Shown in pieces: positions 53,661-63,318 of a stretch of 64,000 nucleotides of DNA. Position 1 is the stretch's first letter; each line of letters begins with the position of its first letter. Position numbers and translations under genes: made by a program. The stretch spans positions 62,001 to 126,000 of the forward strand of contig NZ_LMPZ01000003.1 in assembly GCF_001424025.1 (NCBI RefSeq), read 5' to 3'. Under the pieces are notes generated by a model. That model was not told the DNA's origin. It saw only the letters and a list, made by a program, of their open reading frames with translations, and ran no database searches. Source of the stretch: Brevundimonas sp. Leaf363. Lineage in GTDB: Bacteria > Pseudomonadota > Alphaproteobacteria > Caulobacterales > Caulobacteraceae.

Positions 53661-54684
53661 TCGCCTGGGATCGTCGGGCCGCCGGTTGACGCCGCTGGGC
53701 TTCGGCGGTGCGGCGATCGGCAATCTGTACCGCCGCGTCAGCGAGGCCGACGCCCACGCCTCGGTGGCCGCCGCCTGGGCGTCCGGCGTCCGCTACTTCG
53801 ATGTCGCGCCCCACTACGGCTTTGGCCTGGCCGAAAGCCGGCTGAGCGCCGCGCTGTCCGATCTCGACCCCGCGGGCGAGGCGCTGATCTCCACCAAGGT
53901 CGGCCGCGTGCTGGAGCCCATCGCCGCCGATCAAGCCCAGGGCGAACGGCACGGCTTCGTCGACGCCGCCGCCTTCGAGCCCCGCTTCGACTACAGCCAC
54001 GACGGCGTCATGCGCAGCCTCGAGGCCAGCCTGAAGCGCCTCGGCCGCGATCACATCGACATCCTGCTGGCCCACGACCTGGGCGCCGCGACCCACGGCG
54101 CGGACGACGCGGCGCACTGGGCCGCCTTCATGGACGGCGGATACAAGGCCATGTTGTCTCTGCGCGATCAGGGCGTGGTGCGGGCCATCGGCCTGGGCGC
54201 CAACGAGGCCGCCGTCTGCCGCCGTGCGCTGGATCAGGGCGACTTCGACGTCTTCCTGCTGGCCGGCCGCTACACCCTGCTGGAGCAAGCGCCGCTGGAC
54301 GACCTCCTGCCCGCCTGCACCCAGGCCGGCGTGTCGCTGATCGTGGGCGGACCGTTCAACTCCGGCGTGCTGGCCTGCGCCGCGCCGGCCGGCAACGCCC
54401 ACTATGACTACGGCGCGCCGCCCGCCTGGGTGACAAACAAGGTCGCGGCTCTACGCGGCGTCTGCGCCCGCTTCGGTGTCGAGCTGCCCGCCGCCGCGCT
54501 GCAGTTCCCCCTCGCCCATTCCGCCGTCGTCAGCGTCATTCCCGGCGCGGCCGATGCGGAAGAAGCCCGTCTGGCCGCTGCCCGTATCGCCGCGCCGATC
54601 CCCGCCGGCTTCTGGCAAGCGCTGCACGCCGAGGGTCTGATCGACTCGGAGGCGCCCGTCCCCCTGGTCAGGCAGGCGGCATGA
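53629..54684 (+). CDS. Aldo/keto reductase; probable L-fucose dehydrogenase (D-threo-aldose dehydrogenase type)
   Basis: 351 residues from ATG 53629 (a GTG at 53644 is an alternative). AKR features: LGFGGAAIGN, SGVRYFDVAPHYGFGLAESRL (catalytic D and Y), ISTKVGR (catalytic K), DILLAHDLG (H), and a C-terminal SVIPGAADAEEA coenzyme region. The family includes bacterial L-fucose dehydrogenases. It would oxidise L-fucose to the lactone, using NAD(P)+. The stop overlaps the next gene in an ATGA junction. Confidence 0.87.
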   Translation: MKVRPVTRLFDRLGSSGRRLTPLGFGGAAIGNLYRRVSEADAHASVAAAWASGVRYFDVAPHYGFGLAESRLSAALSDLDPAGEALISTKVGRVLEPIAADQAQGERHGFVDAAAFEPRFDYSHDGVMRSLEASLKRLGRDHIDILLAHDLGAATHGADDAAHWAAFMDGGYKAMLSLRDQGVVRAIGLGANEAAVCRRALDQGDFDVFLLAGRYTLLEQAPLDDLLPACTQAGVSLIVGGPFNSGVLACAAPAGNAHYDYGAPPAWVTNKVAALRGVCARFGVELPAAALQFPLAHSAVVSVIPGAADAEEARLAAARIAAPIPAGFWQALHAEGLIDSEAPVPLVRQAA

Positions 54685-54989
54685 CCCTGTCGCCTGTCCT
54701 CCTGCTCAGCCCGCGCGACAATGTGCTGGTCTGCCGCGTCTCGCTGGAGCCTGGGGTCGCCTTCGACGTCGAGGGCGACCACATCGTCGCCCCCGCCGCC
54801 GTGCCCGCCGGCCACAAGGTCGCGCGCCAGCCCTTGAGTATCGGCGACAAGGTCATCAAGCACGGCGCTTCGATCGGCTCGATCACCGCCCCCGTCGCAC
54901 CGGGCGAGCACGTCCATCTGCACAATATGAAGAGCGACTACATCGCCACCCACTCGCGCGAAACCGCCAGCGAAAGGCGCGCGTCGTGA
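54681..54989 (+). CDS. UxaA-family hydro-lyase, small (SAF-domain) subunit
   Basis: 102 residues with the SAF fold of the N-terminal part of altronate/galactarate dehydratases: LLSPRDNVLVCRVSLEPG, VPAGHKVARQPLSIGDKVIKHGASIGSITAPVAPGEHVHLHNMKS. It is encoded separately from the large subunit, with which it overlaps by four bases. Together they should form a sugar-acid dehydratase. In this pathway that would be the L-fuconate dehydratase step. Confidence 0.88.
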   Translation: MTLSPVLLLSPRDNVLVCRVSLEPGVAFDVEGDHIVAPAAVPAGHKVARQPLSIGDKVIKHGASIGSITAPVAPGEHVHLHNMKSDYIATHSRETASERRAS

Positions 54990-56194
54990 ACGGCTGGCTG
55001 CGCGCGGACGGACGCAAGGGCATCCGCAACGTCGTCATCGTCGCCTATCTGGTGGAGTGCGCGCACCACGTCGCACGCCGCATCGTCAGCGCCGCCGACG
55101 ATCTGGATGTCCACCTGATCGGCTTCCCCGGCTGCTATCCAAACAAATACGCCGACCGGATGATGCGGGCCCTGGTCAGCCACCCGAACGTGGGCGGCGT
55201 GGTGCTGATCTCGCTGGGCTGCGAGAGCTTCAACCGGCGCGGCCTGCTGGAAGCCGCCAGCGCGAGCGGCCGCCCGGCCGAGCTGTTCATCATCCAGGAG
55301 ACCGGCGGCACCGCCGCCACCATCCGCGCCGGCGCCGAGGCGGTCGAACGCGTCCGCGCTCAGGCGGCCGAGGCTCCGCGGGTCGATGTGCGGATGGACG
55401 AGCTGATCATCGGCACCATCTGCGGCGGTTCGGACGGGACCAGCGGCCTGACCGCAAACCCGGCCGTGGGCCGCGCCTTCGATGCGCTGGTCGATCAGGG
55501 CGCCGCCTGCATCTTCGAGGAGACCGGCGAACTGGTCGGCTGCGAAGCCGTCATGGCCGAACGCGCCGTCACCCCGGAGCTGGCGCGCGAGCTGGAGGCG
55601 GCGGTCGAGAAGGCCGAGCGCTACTATACGATCATGGGCTTCGGCAGCTTCGCGCCGGGCAATGCCGACGGCGGCCTGACGACCCAGGAAGAGAAGTCGA
55701 TGGGGGCCTATTCCAAGTCGGGCGCCTCGCCGATCTCGGGCCTGCTGAAGCCCGGCGACGTCCCACCGACGGGCGGGCTCTACCTGCTGGACGTGGTGCC
55801 GGACGGCGAGCCGCGCTTCGGCTTCCCCAACATCAGCGACAACGCCGAGATCGTGGAGATGATGGCCTGCGGGGCGCATCTGACCCTGTTCACCACGGGC
55901 CGCGGATCGGTCGTCGGCTCGGCCATCTCGCCAGTCATCAAGGTCTGCGCCAACCCGGACACCTATCGCCGGATGAGCGCCGACATGGACATCGACGCCG
56001 GCCGCGTCCTGAACGGCGAGGCGACGCTGGATCAGGTGGGCGAGGAGATCGTCGATCTGATCCGCCGCGTGGCCGAGGGCGAGCGCACCGTGTCGGAAGC
56101 CATGGGCCACCAGGAGTTCATCCTGACCTACAAGAGTTTCGAACCCATCGGTCCGGCCTGCCTGCCCGTCCGCCGCACTCTGGCGGCGGTCTGA
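54986..56194 (+). CDS. UxaA-family hydro-lyase, large subunit; probable L-fuconate dehydratase
   Basis: 402 residues. UxaA/GarD-type motifs: RADGRKGIRNVVIVAYLVECA, FPGCYPNKYADRMMRALVSHPNVGGVVLISLGCESF (cysteines likely to bind metal), TICGGSDGTSGLTANPAVGRAFD, EEKSMGAYSKSGASPISGLLKPGDVPPTGGLYLLDVVPD and LTLFTTGRGSVVGSAISPVIKVCANPDTY. Iron-dependent dehydratase of acid sugars such as altronate or galactarate. No enolase-superfamily L-fuconate dehydratase is present here, so this pair probably fills that step. Its stop overlaps the SDR start by one base. Confidence 0.88.
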   Translation: MNGWLRADGRKGIRNVVIVAYLVECAHHVARRIVSAADDLDVHLIGFPGCYPNKYADRMMRALVSHPNVGGVVLISLGCESFNRRGLLEAASASGRPAELFIIQETGGTAATIRAGAEAVERVRAQAAEAPRVDVRMDELIIGTICGGSDGTSGLTANPAVGRAFDALVDQGAACIFEETGELVGCEAVMAERAVTPELARELEAAVEKAERYYTIMGFGSFAPGNADGGLTTQEEKSMGAYSKSGASPISGLLKPGDVPPTGGLYLLDVVPDGEPRFGFPNISDNAEIVEMMACGAHLTLFTTGRGSVVGSAISPVIKVCANPDTYRRMSADMDIDAGRVLNGEATLDQVGEEIVDLIRRVAEGERTVSEAMGHQEFILTYKSFEPIGPACLPVRRTLAAV

Positions 56195-56925
56195 TGGCGG
56201 GTCGTCTGGCGGGCAAGACGGCGCTGGTGACCGGCGCCGGGGCTGGCATCGGCAGGGCGGCGGCGGCTCTGTTCGTCGCCGAAGGTGCGACGGTCTGGGC
56301 CAGCGACCTGAAGCTGGAGAGCGTGGCCGACATTGCGGGCGCGCGCCCCTTGGCGCTGGACGTCACCAGCGCCGAGGCCATCGCGGTGGCCCATTCGACG
56401 ACGGGCGAGCTGGATATGCTGTTCAACTGCGCCGGCTATGTGCACGCGGGCGCACTGCTGGATTGCGACGACGCGGCCTGGGAGCGGTCGTTCAACCTGA
56501 ACGTCACCGCCATGTTCCGCACCATCCGGGCGTATCTGCCCGGCATGATCGCGAGGGGCGGCGGCTCCATCGTCAACATGGCCTCGGTCGCCGGATCGAT
56601 CAAAGGCGTCCCGAACCGATTCGCCTATGGCGCCTCCAAGGCGGCGGTCATCGGCCTAACCAAGTCCATCGCCGCCGATTATGTGGGTCAGGGCGTTCGC
56701 TGCAACGCCATCTGCCCCGGCACGGTGGAAACGCCATCTCTGAAGGAACGTCTGGCCGCGACGGGCGACTTCGAGGCCGCCTATCGCGCCTTCTCGGACC
56801 GCCAGCCGATGGGTCGCCTGGGCCGGGCGGAGGAAATCGCCGCGCTTGCCCTCTATCTCGCCTCGGACGAATCGTCGTTCACCACCGGGACGACGCACAT
56901 CATCGACGGCGGCTGGATCGGATAG
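56194..56925 (+). CDS. SDR oxidoreductase; probable 2-keto-3-deoxy-L-fuconate dehydrogenase
   Basis: 243 residues of classical SDR type: TGAGAGIGRA, FNCAGYVHAG, the serine of NMASVAGSIKG, YGASK and a C-terminal TTGTTHIIDGGW. In the known L-fucose oxidation pathway (described in Xanthomonas) an SDR oxidises 2-keto-3-deoxy-L-fuconate to the 2,4-diketo acid. Its place between the dehydratase and the FAH-family hydrolase fits that step. Confidence 0.88.
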   Translation: MAGRLAGKTALVTGAGAGIGRAAAALFVAEGATVWASDLKLESVADIAGARPLALDVTSAEAIAVAHSTTGELDMLFNCAGYVHAGALLDCDDAAWERSFNLNVTAMFRTIRAYLPGMIARGGGSIVNMASVAGSIKGVPNRFAYGASKAAVIGLTKSIAADYVGQGVRCNAICPGTVETPSLKERLAATGDFEAAYRAFSDRQPMGRLGRAEEIAALALYLASDESSFTTGTTHIIDGGWIG

Positions 56926-56928
56926 GCC

Positions 56929-57780
56929 ATGAAACTGCTGCGCTATGGCGCCCCGGGCGCCGAAAAGCCCGCCCTGCTGGATCATGACGGCCAGGTCCGC
57001 GACCTGTCCGGCCATGTCCGCGACCTGTCGGGCGCGGCCCTCGATCCGAAGGCTCTGACCGCGCTGAAGGACCTCGACCCGTCAGGACTGCCGGTCGTCG
57101 CCTCGCCGGGTCGCATCGGCCCCTGCGTGGGGAACGTCGGCAAGTTCATCTGCATCGGCCTGAACTACGCCGACCACGCCGCCGAGACCGGCGCGGAAGT
57201 GCCCAGCCAGCCCGTCATCTTCATGAAAGCCACCAGCGCCATCGTCGGCCCGAACGACGACGTCATTCAGCCGAAGGGTTCGACCAAGCTGGACTGGGAG
57301 GTCGAGCTGGGCATCGTGATCGGCCGCGAGTGCCGCTACGTCGAAGAGGCCAACGCGCTGGACCACGTCGCCGGCTACTGCGTCGTAAACGATGTCTCAG
57401 AGCGCGCCTTCCAGCTGGAAAGCGGCGGCACCTGGGACAAGGGCAAGGGCTGCGACACCTTCGGGCCCATCGGCCCCTGGCTGGTCACCCCAGAAGAGGC
57501 GGGCGACGTCGAGAGCCTGTCCATGTGGCTGGACGTCAACGGCCAGCGCTTCCAGGACGGTTCTACGAAGACGATGGTCTTCAAGCCGGCCTTCATCGTC
57601 AGCTACGTCAGCCGCTTCATGAGCCTGCAGCCCGGCGACATCATCACCACCGGCACGCCGCCCGGCGTCGGCATGGGCCAGAAACCGCCGCTCTACCTGA
57701 AGCCCGGCGACCGCATGGAGCTGGGCATCCAGAACCTGGGCCAGCAGGCGCAGCGTGTCGTCGCCGAGACCCGCGCCTGA
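56929..57780 (+). CDS. Fumarylacetoacetate hydrolase family; probable 2,4-diketo-3-deoxy-L-fuconate hydrolase
   Basis: 283 residues. FAH catalytic and metal-binding motifs: FICIGLNYADHAAE, IFMKATSAIVGPNDDV, LDWEVELGIVIG (E-x-E), NDVSERAFQLESGGTWDKGKGCDTFGPIGPWL and PGDIITTGTPPGVGMGQ. It would split 2,4-diketo-3-deoxy-L-fuconate into pyruvate and L-lactate, closing the pathway. Three bases after the SDR gene. Confidence 0.9.
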   Translation: MKLLRYGAPGAEKPALLDHDGQVRDLSGHVRDLSGAALDPKALTALKDLDPSGLPVVASPGRIGPCVGNVGKFICIGLNYADHAAETGAEVPSQPVIFMKATSAIVGPNDDVIQPKGSTKLDWEVELGIVIGRECRYVEEANALDHVAGYCVVNDVSERAFQLESGGTWDKGKGCDTFGPIGPWLVTPEEAGDVESLSMWLDVNGQRFQDGSTKTMVFKPAFIVSYVSRFMSLQPGDIITTGTPPGVGMGQKPPLYLKPGDRMELGIQNLGQQAQRVVAETRA

Positions 57781-57832
57781 CTGTCGTCGCCCGCCGAACG
57801 CGGCTAGTCTCGCGGCAAAACGGAGGAAGACG

Positions 57833-58813
57833 ATGCTGATTTCCAGACGCGCCCTAATGATCGCCGCCGGCGCCTCCGTCGTCGCGGGGCCGGTCCTGGC
57901 CGCCGACGCGGCGGGCCCGACGCCGGTCGAACGGCATGGCAAGCTGTCCGTGCGCGGCAATCAGGTGATCGACGCGCATGGCCAGCCCGTCACCCTGCGC
58001 GGCATGAGCCTGTTCTGGAGCCAGTGGGGGCCCCGCTTCTACAACGCCGACGCCATCGGCTGGCTGGCGCGGGACTGGAAGGCGAGCCTGTTGCGCGTCG
58101 CCGTCGCCGTCCCGTCGGGCGGCTATCTGCAGCATCCCGCGCGTGAGACCGCCAAGGCCGAGCGCGCCATCGACGCGGCCATCGCCAACGGCCTGTACGT
58201 CATCGTCGACTGGCATGCCCACGATCCTGAGCCCGAGGCGGCGGCGACATTCTTCACCCACATCGCCACCAAGTACGGCCACCTGCCCAACATCATCTAC
58301 GAGCCGTGGAACGAGCCGCTGGAGCACCACACCTGGCCCGTGGACGTGAAGCCGTATCACATGGCCCTGATCCCCAGGATCCGCGCCATCGATCCGGACA
58401 ACCTGATCGTCGCGGGCACCCCGCGCTGGTCGTCGGACGTGGATGTGGCGGCGGCCGATCCCCTGCCCTTCGACAACGTCGCCTATGTGATGCACTTCTA
58501 CGCTACCAGCCACGGGCAGGCGTATCGGGACAAGGTGACCCGCGCGATGGAGCGCGGCGCGGCCGTCTTCGTGACCGAATACGGCACGACGGAAGCGACC
58601 GGCGACGGCGTCATCGACGCAGAGGAAACGCAAGCCTGGTGGGACTTCATGGAGGCCAACCACATCAGCTACGCCAACTGGTCGCTGAACGACAAGCGCG
58701 AGAGCGCAGCGGCGCTGGTGCGCGGCGCACCGGCGATCGGCGGCTGGACCGACGCCCACATCACCCGCTCGGGCAAGATGGTGCGCGACCAGCTGCGGCG
58801 GATGGCGACGTGA
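57833..58813 (+). CDS. Glycoside hydrolase family 5 (cellulase-like), Tat-exported
   Basis: 326 residues from ATG 57833, with GGAGGAAGACG directly upstream. A twin-arginine signal (SRRALMIAAGASVVAGPVLAADA) precedes the (beta/alpha)8 fold: VTLRGMSLFWSQWG, IVDWHAHDPEPE, the acid/base in YEPWNEPLE and the nucleophile in VFVTEYGTTEA. Similar to GH5_2 endo-beta-glucanases. It would cut beta-glucan or mannan-type chains outside the cytoplasm. It overlaps the following regulator gene by four bases. Confidence 0.9.
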   Translation: MLISRRALMIAAGASVVAGPVLAADAAGPTPVERHGKLSVRGNQVIDAHGQPVTLRGMSLFWSQWGPRFYNADAIGWLARDWKASLLRVAVAVPSGGYLQHPARETAKAERAIDAAIANGLYVIVDWHAHDPEPEAAATFFTHIATKYGHLPNIIYEPWNEPLEHHTWPVDVKPYHMALIPRIRAIDPDNLIVAGTPRWSSDVDVAAADPLPFDNVAYVMHFYATSHGQAYRDKVTRAMERGAAVFVTEYGTTEATGDGVIDAEETQAWWDFMEANHISYANWSLNDKRESAAALVRGAPAIGGWTDAHITRSGKMVRDQLRRMAT

Positions 58814-59568
58814 CCCCGACGCGCGCAAACCGGACGGCCAGCGGCGTTTCCCGCCGCTCGGGCGAGCGCCTGCACGGCGCCATCGCGCGCGACCTGGGCA
58901 TCGCCATCGTCTCGGGCAAGCACAAGCCGGGCGAGGCGCTGACCAACGAGATCCAGTTCAGCGAAATGCTGGACGTGTCCCGCTCCGCCTATCGCGAGGC
59001 GATCCGAACCCTGGCCGCCAAGGGCCTGGTGGAAAGCCGCCCTCGCACCGGCACGCGCGTCCTGCCGACCGACCGCTGGAACCTGATGGATCCGGACGTC
59101 CTGGCCTGGTTCTTCGAGGGCGAGCCCAGCGAGGTGGTCGTGGAGGGGATCTTCGAACTGCGCGCCATCATCGAACCGGCCGCCGCCGCCCTGGCCGCCG
59201 AGCGCCGCACCGAGGCGCAGTTGATGCGGATGGAATCGCGCCTGCGCGAGATGCAGCGCCGCACGCTTCGCACGGTCGAAGGCCAGTCGGCCGACCGCGA
59301 CTTCCACCAGACCCTGCTGGAGGCCACCGCGAATCCGGCCCTGATCAGCCTGGCATCAACCATCGGCGCCGGAGTGCGCTGGACCACCTTCTACAAGTCC
59401 CGCAAGCAGCGCCTGCCCGCGGATCCAATGCCGCAGCACTGGGAAGTCTATCATGCGGTCGAGGCCGGCGACCCGGAGCGCGCGCGCCGCGCCATGGCCG
59501 TGCTGGTCGCCGACGCCCGCGCTCAGACGGCGGAGATCGTCCGCGCGCGTCCGAACCGCCCGTCCTGA
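58810..59568 (+). CDS. GntR/FadR-family transcriptional regulator (FCD domain)
   Basis: 252 residues from GTG 58810, which overlaps the GH5 stop (GTGA). The N-terminal winged helix is LHGAIARDLGIAIVSGKHKPGEALTNEIQFSEMLDVSRSAYREAIRTLAAKGLVESRPRTGTRVLP. The C-terminal FCD helical domain contains FELRAIIEPAAAALAAERRTEAQ, FHQTLLEATANP and HWEVYHAVEAGDPERARRAMAVLV (metal-binding histidines). It probably senses a sugar acid such as KDG and controls the next two genes. Confidence 0.92.
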   Translation: MTPTRANRTASGVSRRSGERLHGAIARDLGIAIVSGKHKPGEALTNEIQFSEMLDVSRSAYREAIRTLAAKGLVESRPRTGTRVLPTDRWNLMDPDVLAWFFEGEPSEVVVEGIFELRAIIEPAAAALAAERRTEAQLMRMESRLREMQRRTLRTVEGQSADRDFHQTLLEATANPALISLASTIGAGVRWTTFYKSRKQRLPADPMPQHWEVYHAVEAGDPERARRAMAVLVADARAQTAEIVRARPNRPS

Positions 59569-59581
59569 TTTATACGGCCTG

Positions 59582-59613
59582 ATTGTCACGGGCCGCCTGA
59601 CCCTATATTGTCA
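59582..59613 (+). promoter_or_regulatory. Direct repeat ATTGTCA x2 before the IlvD/Edd dehydratase gene
   Basis: ATTGTCA occurs at 59582-59588 and 59607-59613, starts 25 bases apart, in an AT-richer gap between the regulator gene and the dehydratase. Candidate operator of the FadR-type protein. Weak evidence. Confidence 0.3.
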
Positions 59614-59638
59614 GACTATTCCCGATTGGAGCGCCTGA

Positions 59639-61423
59639 ATGTCCCGCCCGCTGCGTTCGCGCGCCTGGTTCAACAACCCCGACAACCCCGACATGACGGC
59701 GCTCTATCTGGAGCGCTATCTGAACTATGGCCTGACGCTGGAAGAGCTGCAGTCGGGCAAGCCGATCATCGGCATCGCCCAGACCGGTTCGGATCTGAGC
59801 CCCTGCAACCGGCACCACATCGAACTGGCCAAGCGCGTCCGCGAGGGCATCCGCGAGGCCGGCGGCATCGTGATGGAATTTCCGGTGCACCCGATCCAGG
59901 AAACCGGCAAGCGCCCGACCGCCGGTCTGGACCGCAACCTGGCCTACATGGGTCTGGTCGACCTGCTGTACGGCTATCCGCTGGACGGCGTGGTGCTGAC
60001 CATCGGCTGCGACAAGACCACGCCCGCCTGCCTGATGGCGGCGGCCACCGTCGACATCCCCGCTATCGCTCTGTCGGTCGGCCCGATGCTGAACGGCTGG
60101 CACAAGGGTCAGCGTACCGGCTCGGGCACCATCATCTGGCAGGCCCGTCAGATGATGGCCGCCGGAGAGTTGGACTACGACGGCTTCATCAAGCTGGTCG
60201 CCACCTCCGCGCCGTCGGTCGGCTACTGCAACACCATGGGCACGGCCACGACCATGAACTCGCTGGCCGAGGCGCTGGGCATGTCCCTGCCCGGCTCGGC
60301 CGCCATTCCGGCGCCGTACCGCGAGCGCGGCCAGATGGCGTATGAGACCGGCCGGCGGATCGTCGCCATGGTCCATGAGGACCTGAAGCCGTCGGACATC
60401 CTGACCAAGGAGGCGTTCGAGAACGCCATCGTCATCAATTCGGCCATCGGCGGCTCGACCAACGCCCCGATCCACCTGACCGCCCTGGCGCGCCACGCCC
60501 ATGTCGACGTGCCGCTGCAGGTTTGGGAAGACCACGGCCACGACACGCCGCTGCTGGTGAACCTGCAGCCGGCCGGCGCCTATCTGGGCGAGGACTATCA
60601 CCAGGCCGGGGGCGTCCCCGCCGTGGTCGCCGAGCTGATCAAGCACGGCAAGATCCACGAGAACGCCCTGACCGTGAACGGCAAGACGATGGGCGAAAAC
60701 TGCCGCGACGCAGAGATCGTGCTGCCCGACGTGATCCGCACGTTCGAGACCGCCCTGGTCAAGGATGCCGGCTTCCTAGTCATCAGCGGCAACGTCTTCA
60801 ACAGCGCCATCATGAAGACCAGCGTGATCTCGCCGGAGTTCCGCGACCGCTACCTGTCCAACCCGCAGGACCCGGAGGCGTTTGAGGGCCCGATCGTCGT
60901 CTTCGACGGGCCGGAGGATTATCACCACCGCATCGACGACGAGGGCGAAGGCATCACGCCGGAGCACATCCTGATCATGCGCGGCGCCGGCCCCATCGGC
61001 TATCCGGGCGCGGCCGAGGTCGTGAACATGCGGCCGCCCGCCTATCTGATCAAACAGGGCGTCACCGCCCTGCCCTGCATCGGCGATGGGCGCCAGTCGG
61101 GCACCTCGGGCTCGCCGTCGATCCTGAACGCCTCCCCGGAAGCGGCGGCGGGCGGCAACATCGCCCTGCTGCGCACGGGCGACCGGATGCGCGTGGACCT
61201 GAACACCCGCAAGGTCGACGTCCTGATCTCCGACGAGGAACTGGCCGAGCGCCGTGAGACGTTCGAGCGAGCCGGCGGCTACGCCTTCCCGGAATCCCAG
61301 ACGCCCTGGCAGGAGTTCCAGCGCAGCATGGTCGGTCAGCTGGAGACCGGCGCCGTGCTGGAACCGGCCGTGAAATATCATCGGATTGTCGACACCCGGG
61401 GCATGCCGCGCGACAATCACTGA
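59639..61423 (+). CDS. IlvD/Edd family sugar-acid dehydratase (XylD/AraC-type)
   Basis: 594 residues. Very like Caulobacter D-xylonate dehydratase in layout: [58 protein letters not shown] and [16 protein letters not shown] (cysteines for the iron-sulfur cluster), [18 protein letters not shown] and [20 protein letters not shown]. It dehydrates a C5 or C6 aldonate to a 2-keto-3-deoxy acid. The next gene is a KDG-type kinase, which points to a six-carbon acid such as gluconate or galactonate. The exact substrate cannot be read from the sequence. Confidence 0.92.
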   Translation: MSRPLRSRAWFNNPDNPDMTALYLERYLNYGLTLEELQSGKPIIGIAQTGSDLSPCNRHHIELAKRVREGIREAGGIVMEFPVHPIQETGKRPTAGLDRNLAYMGLVDLLYGYPLDGVVLTIGCDKTTPACLMAAATVDIPAIALSVGPMLNGWHKGQRTGSGTIIWQARQMMAAGELDYDGFIKLVATSAPSVGYCNTMGTATTMNSLAEALGMSLPGSAAIPAPYRERGQMAYETGRRIVAMVHEDLKPSDILTKEAFENAIVINSAIGGSTNAPIHLTALARHAHVDVPLQVWEDHGHDTPLLVNLQPAGAYLGEDYHQAGGVPAVVAELIKHGKIHENALTVNGKTMGENCRDAEIVLPDVIRTFETALVKDAGFLVISGNVFNSAIMKTSVISPEFRDRYLSNPQDPEAFEGPIVVFDGPEDYHHRIDDEGEGITPEHILIMRGAGPIGYPGAAEVVNMRPPAYLIKQGVTALPCIGDGRQSGTSGSPSILNASPEAAAGGNIALLRTGDRMRVDLNTRKVDVLISDEELAERRETFERAGGYAFPESQTPWQEFQRSMVGQLETGAVLEPAVKYHRIVDTRGMPRDNH

Positions 61424-62451
61424 TGCCCAAGACCTACGCCACCGGCCGGATCGTCTGTTTCGGCGAGCTGATGCTGCGCTTCACCCCGCCGGGGCCGGAG
61501 ATCCTGTTGCAGTCGGCCGCCATGGCGGTCCATCCGGGCGGGGCCGAGGCGAACGTCGCCGTGGCCCTGGCGCGCCTGGGCGCCGAGGCGGCGTGGGCCA
61601 GCGTCCTGCCCGACAACCCCCTGGGCCGCGCGGCGCGTGACGAGGTTCGCCGCGCGGGCACCGACACGTCTGGCGTGCGGATGAGCGACGGTCGGATGGG
61701 CCTGTATTTCGTTTCGCCCGGAGCCGTGCGGCGTCCGTCCGAAGTGCTCTACGACCGCGCCGGATCGGCCTTCGCCGAACAGGCCGATACGCTGGACTGG
61801 GCCGAGGTGCTGGAAGGCGCCGAATGGCTGCACATCTCCGGCGTCACCCCGGCAGTCGGCCCCAAGGGCGCGGCCGCCGCCCTGGCGATCACCGAGGCGG
61901 CCGTCGCCGCCGGGGTGAAGGTCTCCTTCGACGGAAACTTCCGCGGCAAGCTGTGGGCCCTGTGGGAATCCGATCCGCCCAGGGTGCTCAGCGCCCTGAT
62001 GGCGACCGCCTCCATCGCCTTCGTCGACGATCGCGACATCGCCCTGATGCTGGGCCGCCCGTTCGAGCCGGCCGACGCCATGGACCGCCGCCGCGCCGCC
62101 GCCGAGGTCGCATTCGACACCTTCCCGCGTCTCGAGCGGGTCGCCTGCACCGTCCGCACCCAGACCAGCGTGGCGGATCAGACCCTGTCCGCCGTGATGT
62201 TTACTCGGAGCGGCGAGCACCATGCGCCCGCCATTGATCTGGCGGGTGTCGTCGACCGGATCGGCGGCGGGGACGCTTTCGCGGCGGGTGTTCTGTTCGG
62301 TGTGGCCGCGGGCCAGGACGATGCGCGTTCGCTGGCGCTCGGGCTGGCCCTGTCCGGCCTGAAACACTCCATCACCGGCGACTTCAGCCCCTTCACCCTG
62401 GCGGACGTCGAGGCGGCGATGGAAGGCGGCGGCCTGGACGTCAGGCGCTGA
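61423..62451 (+). CDS. kdgK: PfkB-family kinase, probable 2-keto-3-deoxygluconate kinase
   Basis: 342 residues. Ribokinase/PfkB signs: ICFGELMLRFTPPGPE, HPGGAEANVAVALARLGAEAAW near the N-terminus and the C-terminal GGGDAFAAGVLFG with the catalytic aspartate. KdgK phosphorylates KDG to KDPG for Entner-Doudoroff cleavage. It overlaps the dehydratase stop (TGATG), so the two act in sequence. No KDPG aldolase lies in the window. Confidence 0.87.
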   Translation: MPKTYATGRIVCFGELMLRFTPPGPEILLQSAAMAVHPGGAEANVAVALARLGAEAAWASVLPDNPLGRAARDEVRRAGTDTSGVRMSDGRMGLYFVSPGAVRRPSEVLYDRAGSAFAEQADTLDWAEVLEGAEWLHISGVTPAVGPKGAAAALAITEAAVAAGVKVSFDGNFRGKLWALWESDPPRVLSALMATASIAFVDDRDIALMLGRPFEPADAMDRRRAAAEVAFDTFPRLERVACTVRTQTSVADQTLSAVMFTRSGEHHAPAIDLAGVVDRIGGGDAFAAGVLFGVAAGQDDARSLALGLALSGLKHSITGDFSPFTLADVEAAMEGGGLDVRR

Positions 62452-62700
62452 AGCGCCACTTCATCGCCAGCACAATGGCCGCCATCACCAGGGCGCAGGC
62501 GTTGGACGCCACGATCGGCCACGCCTGGATCATCGCGCCGTACGCGACCCACAGGACGAAACAGGTCACTGTCAGCGAATAGGTCTTCAGGCTGACGGAG
62601 GAGGCGTCCTTTTCCTTCCAGATCTTGATAGCCTGAGGCGCGAAGCTGGTGATCGAACAGATCGCCGCGCCAGTCCCCACGGCGTTGGCGAGCCAGTCGC

Positions 62701-62704
<4 letters not shown>
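62441..62704 (-). CDS. SemiSWEET-type sugar transporter
   Basis: 87 residues with three hydrophobic helices and a PQ-like turn: ITSFAPQAIKIWKEKDASSVSLKTYSLTVTCFVLWVAYG. Matches bacterial SemiSWEETs, which dimerise to pass sugars across the inner membrane. It overlaps the kdgK end by 11 bases tail to tail and the upstream permease-like gene by four bases (ATGA), so it is co-transcribed with that gene rather than with kdgK. Confidence 0.88.
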
Positions 62705-63171
<467 letters not shown>

Positions 63172-63318
63172 GGCCGCCTAACCGCTCCGCTTCATCATGG
63201 TTGCTGTGTTTGGCGGCCGACGTTGAGCCCTGCTGGGGCCAAGCGCCAGCAAAGATCGCCAAACGCGAGCGGGCGCCGGACTTTCGCACGACGGGACCAG
63301 ACCTTATTAGAAGCGGCG

